A stretch of 44,363 bases of DNA from Candidatus Dietzia intestinigallinarum (GTDB lineage Bacteria > Actinomycetota > Actinomycetes > Mycobacteriales > Mycobacteriaceae). The notes beneath the pieces were generated by a model. The model was not told the DNA's origin and made no database searches. It saw only the letters and a program-made list of their open reading frames with translations. The position numbers were made by a program, and so were the translations under genes. The DNA lies in contig DWWG01000029.1 in assembly GCA_019119875.1 (NCBI GenBank), positions 1 through 44,363 on the forward strand, given 5' to 3'. Positions 35,118-43,607 of this stretch are shown piece after piece (position 1 is the stretch's first letter; each line of letters starts with the position of its first letter).

Positions 35118-35822
35118 TCAGGCCACGCCCACCAGCGCGACGGGCGACCATTCATATCGGGCCGGGCGGGCGTCGTACCTGTCGACCGCCAGGTCCACGG
35201 CGTCGAGCAGCGCCGATCGCGGCGCCGCCCGGCCGAGGTGCTTGGCCGAGACGTTGAGCCGGACGAGCCCCCCGGCTGCCGCGATGCGACCGGCGGCGGT
35301 CACCAGCGCGCGGCACCACCACGAGTCGGCGAGGAACCCCTCCCCCATCGACAGCACCCGTCCGCGCGCGACGCGGCCCCGGACCAGGTCGTGCACCCCG
35401 GCCAGGTCGGCGCACACGCGAAAGCCCGCGCCGGGCAGCGCCTCGAGACAGCCCGGGGAGGCGTTCCAGCGCGGGGGCGCGAAGATCCTGGTGCGCAGGC
35501 CCATGTCGGCCATGAGCCGGTCGGCGGCGGCCAGCCGCACGGCCGCCTCGGAGGAGCCGATGGTGGCGAACTCGGGGCGGCGGGCCCGGGTGGCGGCGTC
35601 GTCGTAGCCGCCGAGCACGATCGCATCCCCCCGGCGGCGTCTGTGGCGCAGCCAGTCCTGCGTGCCCCTGTCGGCGGCGAGTTCGTACTCGCGGCCGCGC
35701 CGTGGCGCGACGAGCAGCGAGACCGGTACGGACCGACGTTCGAGCTCGCCGACCAGGTCGACGGCGCCGTCGAGCGTGGTGTCACGAAGGCCCGAGAGGG
35801 AGACGACGAGGCGCGGTGTCAT
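35118..35822 (-). CDS. DUF2334-like (polysaccharide deacetylase fold) protein
   Basis: 234 residues, placed next to purS as Rv0787 is in M. tuberculosis. Blocks are PRLVVSLSGLRDTTLDG at the start, LGGYDDAATRARRPEFATIG, RIFAPPRWNASPGCLEAL and GLVRLNVSAKHLGR. These fit the NodB-like barrel of DUF2334, in which the first Asp and later His bind metal. Here LSGLRD and VSAKH could supply parts of this, but a full catalytic set is not obvious. Function unknown. ATG at 35822 is chosen by homology; the ribosome site is poor. Confidence 0.72.
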   Translation of the reverse strand: MTPRLVVSLSGLRDTTLDGAVDLVGELERRSVPVSLLVAPRRGREYELAADRGTQDWLRHRRRRGDAIVLGGYDDAATRARRPEFATIGSSEAAVRLAAADRLMADMGLRTRIFAPPRWNASPGCLEALPGAGFRVCADLAGVHDLVRGRVARGRVLSMGEGFLADSWWCRALVTAAGRIAAAGGLVRLNVSAKHLGRAAPRSALLDAVDLAVDRYDARPARYEWSPVALVGVA

Positions 35823-35976
35823 GGCCGCATGGTGACAGGCGGGGGTGACGGGGCGACGACGACGAGGTGTACATCGGATGGCTGGGCCGATGACGTCGAC
35901 TCCTGCGCCACCTCTGTTGAACCCCCGGCCGGCCGGCGCGCCCGGCTCAGCGCGGCACCACGTCGATCGACGCCGC

Positions 35977-36474
35977 TCAGACCGGGAGCTGTTCCTCGAT
36001 GGCGGCCACCAGCTCCGGCGCGCCGGGCTCGACCTTGGGGCGGAAGCGGCCCACCACGTCGCCCTCGGGTGAGATGAGGAACTTCTCGAAGTTCCACTGC
36101 ACGTCGCCGGCCTCACCGTCGGCGTCCGCGACGGTGGTCAGCTGGGCGTACAGCGGGTGCTGGCCCTCGCCGCTGACGTCGATCTTGGCGGCCAGCGGGA
36201 AGGTGATCCCGTACTTGCCGGAGGTGAACTCCTTGATCGTGTCCTCGTCTCCCGGCTCCTGACCCATGAACTGATTGCAGGGGAAGCCGAGCACGAAGAA
36301 GCCCCGGTCCCGGAAGTCGTCGGCGAGCTCCTGCAGTCCCTCGTACTGCGGGGTGAGGCCGCACTCGCTGGCGACGTTGACCACGAGGACGGCGTGACCC
36401 GCGTAGTCGGCCATGGAGGCCTTCTCCCCGTCGATGGTGGTGAATTCGATGTCTCGGACGTTCGCGGTGCTCAT
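35977..36474 (-). CDS. Glutathione peroxidase-family thiol peroxidase
   Basis: Reduces hydrogen or organic peroxides. In this mycothiol-using lineage the electron donor is more likely thioredoxin or mycoredoxin than glutathione. The 165-residue protein has the peroxidatic Cys38 in VVNVASECGLTPQYEGLQ, then FPCNQFMGQEPG (Cys66, a resolving-Cys candidate) and WNFEKFLI, completing the Cys-Gln-Trp-Asn site. TAGGCT lies 7 bases before the ATG, so the mRNA should be leaderless. It is divergent from the XRE regulator gene across 63 bases that contain a palindrome. Confidence 0.93.
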   Translation of the reverse strand: MSTANVRDIEFTTIDGEKASMADYAGHAVLVVNVASECGLTPQYEGLQELADDFRDRGFFVLGFPCNQFMGQEPGDEDTIKEFTSGKYGITFPLAAKIDVSGEGQHPLYAQLTTVADADGEAGDVQWNFEKFLISPEGDVVGRFRPKVEPGAPELVAAIEEQLPV

Positions 36475-36481
36475 GTGACCC

Positions 36482-36487
36482 AGCCTA
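36482..36487 (-). promoter_or_regulatory. -10 hexamer of the peroxidase gene, predicted leaderless
   Basis: TAGGCT on minus, 7 bases before the ATG at 36474. Confidence 0.6.
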
Positions 36488-36501
36488 CGCGGAATGCATC
36501 A

Positions 36502-36530
36502 TTGACAAATCGTTGGGTTTTCCCAACACT
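36502..36530 (+). promoter_or_regulatory. Promoter of the XRE gene, with palindromic operator
   Basis: TTGACA (36502-36507), 17 bases, AACACT (36525-36530), then 7 bases to the ATG at 36538: a leaderless promoter with a perfect -35 element. The spacer holds the inverted repeat GTTGGG-TTTT-CCCAAC (36512-36527), well placed for repression by the regulator it drives. Confidence 0.6.
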
Positions 36531-36537
36531 TGGTTGC

Positions 36538-36813
36538 ATGAGTCCAGTGCGACGGGGAGAGAGGCTCCCCATTTTCAACAGGATCGCCGTGCTGCGCGCG
36601 GAACACAGCCTGAGCCGCGCAGCACTCGCCGAGCGGATCTCGGTGAACCCACAGACCGTGGGCGCACTGGAGCGGGGAGATCACTACCCGAGCCTCGACC
36701 TCGCCTTCCGCATCTGCGAGGTGTTCGACCTCCCTGTCGAGGCCGTGTTCTCCCGCGAGGAGTTCCGCCCGATGTCCACCGAGATGTATCGCCGCGACCG
36801 AGAGGACTCGTGA
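36538..36813 (+). CDS. Small XRE-family (Cro/CI-like) transcriptional regulator
   Basis: A 91-residue protein with a single helix-turn-helix domain: LPIFNRIAVLRAEHSLSRAALAERISVNPQTVGALERGDHYPSLDLAFRICEVFDLPVEAVF. The recognition helix region is SVNPQTVGALERG. It belongs to the short regulators usually paired with a membrane protein. ATG at 36538 is chosen because the domain starts there and the promoter lies just upstream. Its stop shares one base with the start of the next gene (TGATG). The palindrome in its promoter suggests autorepression and perhaps control of the divergent peroxidase gene. Confidence 0.9.
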   Translation: MSPVRRGERLPIFNRIAVLRAEHSLSRAALAERISVNPQTVGALERGDHYPSLDLAFRICEVFDLPVEAVFSREEFRPMSTEMYRRDREDS

Positions 36814-37370
36814 TGAACACGCACACTCCCGAAGGCCCGACCCCCGACGCGACCTCCGACACCCTGACCGCCGCCGAGCAGCGATACGAGAAGCTGGTCG
36901 AGCAGAACGGGGCGCGACTGCCGGGGTGGCGGACGGCGGCTCGTCGTCGTCTCCTCGTCCGTCTCACCTGGGCGAGCCTGGGCATCATGGCCGCGATCGC
37001 GGTGGTCGGCTACTTCTGGTTCCCGATAATCCTGGCCTGGCTTCCCATGACCGTGGTGATCTGCACCGTCTGGACCATGCTCCGGGTGACAATCGACTCC
37101 AAGGACACCGCACCCGCCCGCTACCTCGACGAGTTCGAGACGGCCACCCTGCTCCGGGCCCGGTCCCGGGCGCTGAACCTGGTCACGGGCGGACTGTTCG
37201 TGATCTCGCTCGTCCTGATCTTCGGCTCGAGCCTGGAGCTCGGGGATGGCCACCGTCTGGCCTACATGATGGGCGGGCTCGGCATCATCCTGTTCCTCGC
37301 CGGGGCCGCCATCCCCGCCTCCGCGATGGCACGAACCATGGACGACGGCGAGGGGACCGGGCGGAGCTAG
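36813..37370 (+). CDS. Four-helix membrane protein cotranscribed with XRE regulator
   Basis: A 185-residue unknown protein. The N-terminal tail is hydrophilic (about 45 residues). Two helix pairs follow: WASLGIMAAIAVVGYFWF with IILAWLPMTVVICTVWTM, and LVTGGLFVISLVLIFG with LAYMMGGLGIILFLAGAAI. The charged loop between them has DEFETATLLRARSRALN. Regulator-membrane protein pairs of this sort often respond to envelope or antibiotic stress, but no specific family was recognised. It overlaps the XRE stop, so translation is coupled. It ends tail-to-tail with ptrB, sharing the palindrome CTAG. Confidence 0.85.
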   Translation: MNTHTPEGPTPDATSDTLTAAEQRYEKLVEQNGARLPGWRTAARRRLLVRLTWASLGIMAAIAVVGYFWFPIILAWLPMTVVICTVWTMLRVTIDSKDTAPARYLDEFETATLLRARSRALNLVTGGLFVISLVLIFGSSLELGDGHRLAYMMGGLGIILFLAGAAIPASAMARTMDDGEGTGRS

Positions 37371-39637
37371 CCGGCGGTCGCGGTGCGGACGGTCCAGGCG
37401 CACTCGAACGCGATCTGACGCCAGCGCTCGTAGCGGCCGGAGACGCCGCCGTGACCGGCGCTCATCTCGCAGCGCAGCAGGACGGGCCGCTCTGTCGAGT
37501 TGGCCGAGGTCGACACCTCACGCAGCCTGGCCACCCACTTGGCGGGCTCGACGTAGAGCACGCGGGTGTCGTTCAGCGAGGTCACCGCGAGGATCGCCGG
37601 ATAGTCCCTGGCCTCGATGTTCTCGTACGGCGCGTACGAGGCCATGTAGTCGTAGACCTCCTCGGAGTGCAGCGGGTCGCCCCACTCGTCCCACTCGATC
37701 ACCGTGAGCGGCAGCTCCGGCATGAGGATCGAGGTGAGCGGATCCACGAACGGCACCACGGCCTGGATTCCAGCGAACAGCTCGGGCGCCAGGTTGGCCA
37801 CGGCCCCCACGAGCAGGCCGCCGGCGCTGCCGCCCTCGGCGACGAGGCGATCGGGGGCGGTGAGACCCGAGTCGATCAGGTGCCGGGCGCAGTCGACGAA
37901 ATCGGTGAAGGTGTTGCGCTTGAGCAGCTTCTTGCCGTTCTCGTACCAGAGCCGGCCCATCTCGCCGCCGCCCCGGACGTGCGCCACGGCGTAGACCATG
38001 CCGCGATCCAGCAACGACAGCCGCGCGACGGAGAAGGACGGGTCCATGCTCGACTCGTACGAGCCGTAGCCGTACAACAGTGTCGGCACCTGTTTCCCGG
38101 CGTCAACGCGGGCCGCGGTCTCGACGGACATCACCAGCGAGATCGGGACCCGGGTGCCGTCGGCCGCCGTGGCCCAGTCGCGGCGCTGCACGTAGCCGGC
38201 CCGGTCGTAGCCGCCCAGCACCTCCTGCTCGCGCAGCAGGGTCCGCTCGCCCGAATCGAGGTCGAGAGAGTAGACGCGGCCGGGGGTGACGAACGATCCG
38301 TAGCCGAAACGCAGCACCGGGGTGCGCCACTCGGCGTTCGCCCCCGGTCCGGAGGTGTACAGCTCCTCCTCGAACTCCACCGGCTCGAACCGGCCGTACG
38401 CCCCGGTGCCGGCGGTGGAATCCGGGTCCAGCGGCATGAGCGCGAACCGGGGCAACGCCCCCTCGCGGTAGCTCAGCACCAGCACCCGTTCGAAGGCGTC
38501 CACGCCCTCGAGACGCACGTCCTCGCGGTGTTCAACGAGTGTGCGCAGCTCACTGAGGTCGCCCTCGACCGGCCCGGCCGGCGCCTCCACGATCGTCGAG
38601 TTGGGAGCCCCGGCGTTGTGCGTGATCAGGAACCGGTCCTGCCCACCGATCACCGCGTGCTCGACGTCGTACTCCACGCCCTCCTCGCGGGGGCGGACGC
38701 ACCAGAACTGTCCGGCGGGATCGGCCGAGTCGAGGCACCACACCTCGGTGGTGATCTTGGAACCGAGCGCGATCTGCAGGTATTTCTCACTACGGGTCTC
38801 GCCCACCCCGATCCAGTAGGACTCGTCGGGCTCGTGGAACACCGCGACGTCGTCGTCGCGGCTCGTCCCCAGGCGGTGGCGCCACACGGTGTCCGGGCGC
38901 CAGGCCTCGTCCACCGTCACGTAGAAGACATACTCGCCGTCGCGCGACCAGGTCACCCCCGCGGCGATGCCGGAGATCTCCTCGTCCGGCGCGGTGACCT
39001 CGGGGTCCAGCGCGCGGAAGCGCAGGGTGTAGCGCTCGTCGCCCTCGGTGTCGGTGGACCAGGCCAGCATGCGGCCGTCGTGGCTGACCGAGAACGCGCC
39101 GAGCGCGAAATACTCGTGGCCCTCGGCCTCGACGTTTCCGTCCATCAGCAGCTGCTCACCCGGCAGCTCTACACCTGGAGAGACCTCCGGTGGGACCCAG
39201 CCCGCGGGGTCGGAGATGTCGGCGGCGAACTCCTCGGCCACGGGCACACGGCAGTGCTGCGCATACGACCTGCCCTCGATCGTGCGCGAGAAGTACCACC
39301 AGTTGCCGGCACGCACCGGCACCGACATGTCGGTCTCCTTGACGCGGGAGCGGATCTCGTCGTAGATCGCGTCCTCCAGCGGCTTGAGGTCGGCCGTCAT
39401 GGCGTCGGTGTAGGCGTTCTCGGCCTCGAGGTAGGCGCGCGTGTCCGGGGAGTCCTTGTCGCGCAGCCACTCGTAGTTGTCCACGAAGACGCGGCCGTGG
39501 TGCTCACGTCGGTGGGGCCGACGCTCGGCGACGGGCGGGGTGGGCGCCACGCGGTCCGTCGAGCTCGTGGCGGCCGCGGTCGTGGTGGTTGACGTGGTGG
39601 CGGCGGCGCCGGTCGCCGTGGTCCTGGGGCTGCTCAT
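37367..39637 (-). CDS. ptrB: Prolyl oligopeptidase family serine peptidase (oligopeptidase B-like)
   Basis: Cytoplasmic S9A peptidase cleaving short peptides, in oligopeptidase B after basic residues. The 756-residue protein has an Ala/Thr-rich N-terminal extension of about 28 residues, a seven-bladed propeller domain and a C-terminal alpha/beta hydrolase. The triad is Ser604 (GGSAGGL), Asp690 (SLNDTRV) and His729 (SAGHGG), with spacing like E. coli PtrB. The ATG overlaps the purC stop by ATGA, so it is translated with purC, the same pairing as Rv0780-Rv0782. The open frame upstream lies within purC. Confidence 0.93.
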   Translation of the reverse strand: MSSPRTTATGAAATTSTTTTAAATSSTDRVAPTPPVAERRPHRREHHGRVFVDNYEWLRDKDSPDTRAYLEAENAYTDAMTADLKPLEDAIYDEIRSRVKETDMSVPVRAGNWWYFSRTIEGRSYAQHCRVPVAEEFAADISDPAGWVPPEVSPGVELPGEQLLMDGNVEAEGHEYFALGAFSVSHDGRMLAWSTDTEGDERYTLRFRALDPEVTAPDEEISGIAAGVTWSRDGEYVFYVTVDEAWRPDTVWRHRLGTSRDDDVAVFHEPDESYWIGVGETRSEKYLQIALGSKITTEVWCLDSADPAGQFWCVRPREEGVEYDVEHAVIGGQDRFLITHNAGAPNSTIVEAPAGPVEGDLSELRTLVEHREDVRLEGVDAFERVLVLSYREGALPRFALMPLDPDSTAGTGAYGRFEPVEFEEELYTSGPGANAEWRTPVLRFGYGSFVTPGRVYSLDLDSGERTLLREQEVLGGYDRAGYVQRRDWATAADGTRVPISLVMSVETAARVDAGKQVPTLLYGYGSYESSMDPSFSVARLSLLDRGMVYAVAHVRGGGEMGRLWYENGKKLLKRNTFTDFVDCARHLIDSGLTAPDRLVAEGGSAGGLLVGAVANLAPELFAGIQAVVPFVDPLTSILMPELPLTVIEWDEWGDPLHSEEVYDYMASYAPYENIEARDYPAILAVTSLNDTRVLYVEPAKWVARLREVSTSANSTERPVLLRCEMSAGHGGVSGRYERWRQIAFECAWTVRTATAG

Positions 39638-40527
39638 GCGTTCTCGCCTCCGATCCAGTCGGCGAAGGACAGGCCCGAGATGCGCTCGTAGGCCTCGATG
39701 TACCGGGCGCGCGTCGCCTCGACCACCTCCGCGGGCAGCGGCGGCGGGGGCGTGTCCGAGGCCTTGTCCCATCCCGAGTCGGGGCCGGTGAGCCAGTCAC
39801 GCACGTACTGCTTGTCGAAGCTCGGCTGGACCCGGCCGACCTCGTAGGAGTCTGCCGGCCAGTAGCGCGAGGAGTCCGGGGTCAGGACCTCGTCGGCCAG
39901 GATCAGCTCACCGTCGGCCAGACCGAACTCGAACTTGGTGTCGGCCAGCAGTACACCGCGATCGGCGGCCATCGCAGCGGCGCGCGAGTAGATGTCGAGG
40001 GTGGCCGTGCGCAGGCGTTCCGCCAGCTCCGCGCCCACGATCTGGCTCAGCCGGGCGAACGAGATGTTCTCGTCGTGGTCGCCCACCGCGGCCTTGGTGG
40101 CGGGCGTGAAGATCGGCTCGGGCAGCCGGCTGGCCTCGACCAGCCCCTCCGGCAGCTCGATGCCGCACACGGTGCCCGACTCGCGGTACTCGACCATGCC
40201 GGAACCGGTCAGGTATCCGCGGGCCACGCACTCGGCCTGCACCATGTCCAGCCGCCTCACCACCATCGCCCGTCCGAGCACCTCGGCGGGGATCCGCTCG
40301 TCGTCCGGGGGCCCGGCCAGATGATTGGGCACGTCCAGCGCGTCGAAGAAGTAGGCGCTCATCGCGGTGAGGACACGACCCTTGTCCGGGATGGGCGTGT
40401 CCAGCACGTGGTCGTACGCGGAAATCCGGTCGGTGGCCACCATGAGCAGCGTCTCGGCGTCGATCTCATACAGTTCGCGCACCTTCCCGGCGGCGAGATG
40501 GCGATAGGAGGTGAGCTCAGGTCGCAT
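39634..40527 (-). CDS. purC: Phosphoribosylaminoimidazole-succinocarboxamide synthase PurC
   Basis: ATP-dependent coupling of aspartate to CAIR, giving SAICAR, in purine synthesis. The 297-residue protein has the long-type PurC blocks [54 protein letters not shown] and [26 protein letters not shown] lies 7 bases before the ATG, predicting a leaderless mRNA. It is followed with overlap by ptrB. Confidence 0.97.
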   Translation of the reverse strand: MRPELTSYRHLAAGKVRELYEIDAETLLMVATDRISAYDHVLDTPIPDKGRVLTAMSAYFFDALDVPNHLAGPPDDERIPAEVLGRAMVVRRLDMVQAECVARGYLTGSGMVEYRESGTVCGIELPEGLVEASRLPEPIFTPATKAAVGDHDENISFARLSQIVGAELAERLRTATLDIYSRAAAMAADRGVLLADTKFEFGLADGELILADEVLTPDSSRYWPADSYEVGRVQPSFDKQYVRDWLTGPDSGWDKASDTPPPPLPAEVVEATRARYIEAYERISGLSFADWIGGENA

Positions 40528-40534
40528 GACGGCC

Positions 40535-40540
40535 AGAGTA
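40535..40540 (-). promoter_or_regulatory. -10 hexamer of purC, predicted leaderless
   Basis: TACTCT on minus, 7 bases before the ATG at 40527. Confidence 0.6.
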
Positions 40541-40641
40541 GTCCCCGCGCCCGCGCCTACTGCGTGGGGTGAGGCTGTGCCGTCGCGGCGGGGGGAGGCT
40601 GCGCCGTCGGCGTCCAGTGCGTCCCGGGCGACCGCGGACGG

Positions 40642-41505
40642 TCAGCCCAGTCGTGCGTCGAGCCACTCCCCCAGCACCTCGTAGGCCTCGTCGGCACAGA
40701 GGTCGTTGAACAGTTCGTGCTTGCCGCCCTCGAACTCCCGGTAGGTGATCTCCGGTCGAGGATCGTGGTCCGAGCCGGCGAGTTGGGTGAAGCGCCGGGC
40801 TCCGGTCGGCGCGGTGATGGGATCGGCGGAACCGTTGACGATGAGCGTGGGCACCCGCAGCGTCCGCGAGCGCTCGATCAGCCTGGCGCCACCGGCCAGC
40901 ATCGTCCCCGCGGTCAGCGCCGGCACCCCGGCCTGGTGCACGAGCGGGTCCGACCGGTAGTCGTCCACGTACTCGGGCACCCGCGAGATGTCGTTCGCAT
41001 CCAGTGTCTCGACCGGAAGGAACGGCAGCAGGCGCCCCACCACGGGTGCGACGGCCTTGAGCGCGGCGGGCTTGCCCTCGCCCACGGCCAGCCCCGGCGA
41101 GGACAGGATGAGCCCCTTGAGGTCCCAGGGCCTCCTGAGAGCGGATTCACCGGCCACCTGCCCGCCCATGGAGTGCCCCATCAGCAGCCTGGGGAGGGCG
41201 TCGGCTCCCGCCCCCTCCTCCGACCTGGACCACTGCGCCACCGCGTCGCGGACCGCCAGGTTGTCCTCGATGTGGGTTTCCATCGCGACCCTGTATCTCG
41301 GCCCCGGTGCGGTGCCGTGACCACGCAGATCGTACGTCGCCACGGTGATCCCGCGGCTCCGCAGGAAAGCGATCATCCGGCCGTACCGTCCGGAGTGTTC
41401 GCCGAATCCGTGGACGAGCACGAGCACGGCCCGTGGATCGTCGGCGTGGTGGAGGGTGACCTGGAGGCCACCGGTTCCGGGAACAGGCAGAAGGGTCTCG
41501 CGCAT
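40642..41505 (-). CDS. Monoacylglycerol lipase-like alpha/beta hydrolase
   Basis: A 287-residue serine hydrolase with VLVLVHGFGEHSGRYGRMI (oxyanion HG), the nucleophile elbow GHSMGG with Ser112, Asp228 in GSADPIT and His263 in GGKHELFND. These are the usual marks of bacterial and human monoacylglycerol lipases and of Rv0183. The substrate is inferred from the family. ATG at 41505 is preferred over one nine codons upstream because homology begins here and TAATGT lies 7 bases before it. It stands between purB and purC on the same strand. Confidence 0.9.
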   Translation of the reverse strand: MRETLLPVPGTGGLQVTLHHADDPRAVLVLVHGFGEHSGRYGRMIAFLRSRGITVATYDLRGHGTAPGPRYRVAMETHIEDNLAVRDAVAQWSRSEEGAGADALPRLLMGHSMGGQVAGESALRRPWDLKGLILSSPGLAVGEGKPAALKAVAPVVGRLLPFLPVETLDANDISRVPEYVDDYRSDPLVHQAGVPALTAGTMLAGGARLIERSRTLRVPTLIVNGSADPITAPTGARRFTQLAGSDHDPRPEITYREFEGGKHELFNDLCADEAYEVLGEWLDARLG

Positions 41506-41512
41506 ATGCGTC

Positions 41513-41518
41513 ACATTA
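41513..41518 (-). promoter_or_regulatory. -10 hexamer of the lipase-like gene, predicted leaderless
   Basis: TAATGT on minus, 7 bases before the ATG at 41505. Confidence 0.6.
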
Positions 41519-41760
41519 GCCGTCACGCGCACCGGTGAGGAGGCTCATCTCCGGCATCATTCCGGTCAGCGCGGATGCGGGCGGCCTGGGCGGGATTCGC
41601 CCTCGACTTATGAACTCTCGCGGTCCTCCGCCCGGACCCTATGCGGCAAATCGGCGACCGGCAGGCCGCACAACCTCGCTGCAGCGGCAGGCACAGAGCG
41701 GCAGCGGCAGCGGCAGGCAGGCAGAGCCACGGCAGTCCGGGCGGTGCGACCGTCACCCGG

Positions 41761-43191
41761 CTACAGGATCGCCCCCGGCGCGTACCCCGCGGCGTCCGGG
41801 TAACGCGCGATCAGCGCCTCCGCGCGGGCGACCACCGCATCCACCTGATCCGCTGCCGCCCCCACGAACGCCGCGCGGTCGGCCAGCGCCTCGTCCAGCG
41901 CCGCCCGGTCGAGCGGGAGCCGGTCATCGGCGGCGAGGCGATCCAACAGGTCGGGCTCGCGACCCTCTTCCCGCATCGCCAGCGCCACGGCCACCGCGTT
42001 CTCCTTGATGGCCTCGTGGGCGATCTCACGGCCCACCCCGGCCCGCACCGCGGCCATGAGCACCTTGGTCGTGGCCAGGAACGGCAGGTACCGCTGCAGT
42101 TCCTTGTCGATCACGGCCGGGTAGGCGCCGAATTCGTCCAGCACGGTCAGGAACGTCTCGAACATGCCGTCCAAGGCGAAGAAGGCGTCCGGCAGCGCCA
42201 CCCGGCGGACCACCGAGCAGAAGACGTCTCCCTCGTTCCACTGCGCTCCCGCCAGCTCGGCCGCCATCGAGCCGTAGCCCCGCAACACCACCTGCAGGCC
42301 GTTCACGCGTTCACACGAGCGGGTGTTCATCTTGTGCGGCATGGCCGACGACCCGACCTGGCCCGGCTGGAAGCCCTCGGTGACCAACTCGTGGCCCGCC
42401 ATCAGGCGGATGGTCTGCGCGAGAGAGGACGGCCCGGCACCCAGCTGCACGAGCGCCGAGACGACCTCGTGGTCCAGCGACCGCGGGTACACCTGCCCGA
42501 CGGAATCGAACGTCCGCGAGAACCCGAGGTGGGTCGCGACGCGCTGCTCCAGCTCGGCCATCCGGGAGGCGTCACCGTCCAGCAGATCCAGCATGTCCTG
42601 CGCGGTTCCCATAGGCCCCTTGATGCCGCGCAGCGGGTAGCGCTGCAGCAGCGACTCCACGCGCTCCACCGCGACCAACAGCTCGTCTGCGGCGGTGGCG
42701 AATCGCTTGCCGAGCGTGGTGGCCTGGGCCGCGACGTTGTGGCTGCGGCCGGCCATGACCGTGTCGCGTTGGGCGGCGGCGTGCTCGGCCAGGCGACGAA
42801 CGGCGGCCACGGCGCGGTCGCGCATCAGCTCGAGCGATCGCACCACCTGGAGCTGCTCGACGTTCTCCGTGAGGTCGCGGCTGGTCATGCCCTTGTGGAT
42901 GTGCTCGTGGCCGGCGAGGGCGTTGAACTCCTCGATGCGGGCCTTCACGTCGTGGCGGGTGACGCGCTCGCGGGCGGCGATCGAGTCCGTGTCGACCTGG
43001 TCGACCACCGCCTCGTAGGCCTCGATCACGCCGTCGGGAACCTCGATACCCAGGTCACGCTGTGCGCGGAGAACCGCGATCCACAGCTGACGTTCGAGGA
43101 CGATCTTGTACTCGGCGGACCACAGGGTGGCCAGATCGGCGCTCGCGTAGCGCGAAGCGAGGACATTGGAAATGCGGGGCTTGGCGGTCAC
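41761..43191 (-). CDS. purB: Adenylosuccinate lyase PurB
   Basis: Releases fumarate from SAICAR and from adenylosuccinate in purine synthesis. The 476-residue protein of the fumarase/aspartase superfamily has the signature loop GSSAMPHKMNTRSCERV, with GHEHIHKGMTSRDLTENVEQ and RSHNVAAQATTLGKRFA around the active site. GTG at 43191 is chosen by homology (ISNVLASRYAS); GAGAAT 7 bases upstream is a near match to the leaderless pattern. A spacer of 255 bases with GGCAGC-type simple repeats follows the gene. Confidence 0.96.
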   Translation of the reverse strand: MTAKPRISNVLASRYASADLATLWSAEYKIVLERQLWIAVLRAQRDLGIEVPDGVIEAYEAVVDQVDTDSIAARERVTRHDVKARIEEFNALAGHEHIHKGMTSRDLTENVEQLQVVRSLELMRDRAVAAVRRLAEHAAAQRDTVMAGRSHNVAAQATTLGKRFATAADELLVAVERVESLLQRYPLRGIKGPMGTAQDMLDLLDGDASRMAELEQRVATHLGFSRTFDSVGQVYPRSLDHEVVSALVQLGAGPSSLAQTIRLMAGHELVTEGFQPGQVGSSAMPHKMNTRSCERVNGLQVVLRGYGSMAAELAGAQWNEGDVFCSVVRRVALPDAFFALDGMFETFLTVLDEFGAYPAVIDKELQRYLPFLATTKVLMAAVRAGVGREIAHEAIKENAVAVALAMREEGREPDLLDRLAADDRLPLDRAALDEALADRAAFVGAAADQVDAVVARAEALIARYPDAAGYAPGAIL

Positions 43192-43198
43192 GGGGCCG

Positions 43199-43204
43199 AT
43201 TCTC
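43199..43204 (-). promoter_or_regulatory. Possible -10 hexamer of purB
   Basis: GAGAAT on minus, 7 bases before the GTG at 43191. The first base departs from TANNNT. Confidence 0.4.
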
Positions 43205-43383
43205 TCATGGGGCACCGACACCGCCCTCAGCCTCTGCCCGCGGACGTCGACATCGCCCTTGAGGAATCGGGGAGCCGCACGATCCACGAAACAGAGGTTC
43301 GATGCCGTGACCGCGGTTGCGGACTCCGGAAGCCGGAGCCGGGACCGCCACCGCGAGAGCCGGAAACCTTGAGGGTGGCACCG

Positions 43384-43563
43384 ATGAACAGCGATGATGA
43401 CGACGACGACGCCGACACTGCCGACTCGGATACTGATACGGGTTCGGCTCCGGCATTTGTTGGCGCCGGCACCGACGCTCAAAATTGGCCCTTGCGCGAT
43501 CGAATGAGCGTGCGTATTCTGGAACCTGAGTTCGACGCCGTGGGCGCGGCCTCCGGCCGCTAG
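43384..43563 (+). CDS. Doubtful 59-residue acidic reading frame
   Basis: Open frame starting MNSDDDDDDADTADSDTDTG with GAGGG 9 bases upstream. Its start resembles the first residues of the DUF222 protein that follows (MNGNDDDAGTAGFGTGSG), so it may be a duplicated or decayed 5' end. A promoter for the DUF222 gene lies inside it, which argues against a real gene. Confidence 0.25.
   Translation: MNSDDDDDDADTADSDTDTGSAPAFVGAGTDAQNWPLRDRMSVRILEPEFDAVGAASGR
43492..43520 (+). promoter_or_regulatory. Promoter of the DUF222 gene
   Basis: TTGCGC (43492-43497), exactly 17 bases, TATTCT (43515-43520). Predicted start near 43527, leader of about 80 bases. Confidence 0.55.
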
Positions 43564-43607
43564 ATCCGACGACACCGCCAGCGCCGAGGAAATGGAGGGA
43601 GGGCCTG

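Noticed and set aside
36926-37370. Alternative frames across the XRE-linked membrane protein
   Set aside because: The frame beginning at 36813 gives four clean membrane helices and overlaps the regulator stop; the other frames give basic low-complexity products.
41506-41760. Gene or RNA in the purB-lipase spacer
   Set aside because: It contains GGCAGC simple repeats and short frames without a start signal; only the lipase -10 hexamer is supported.
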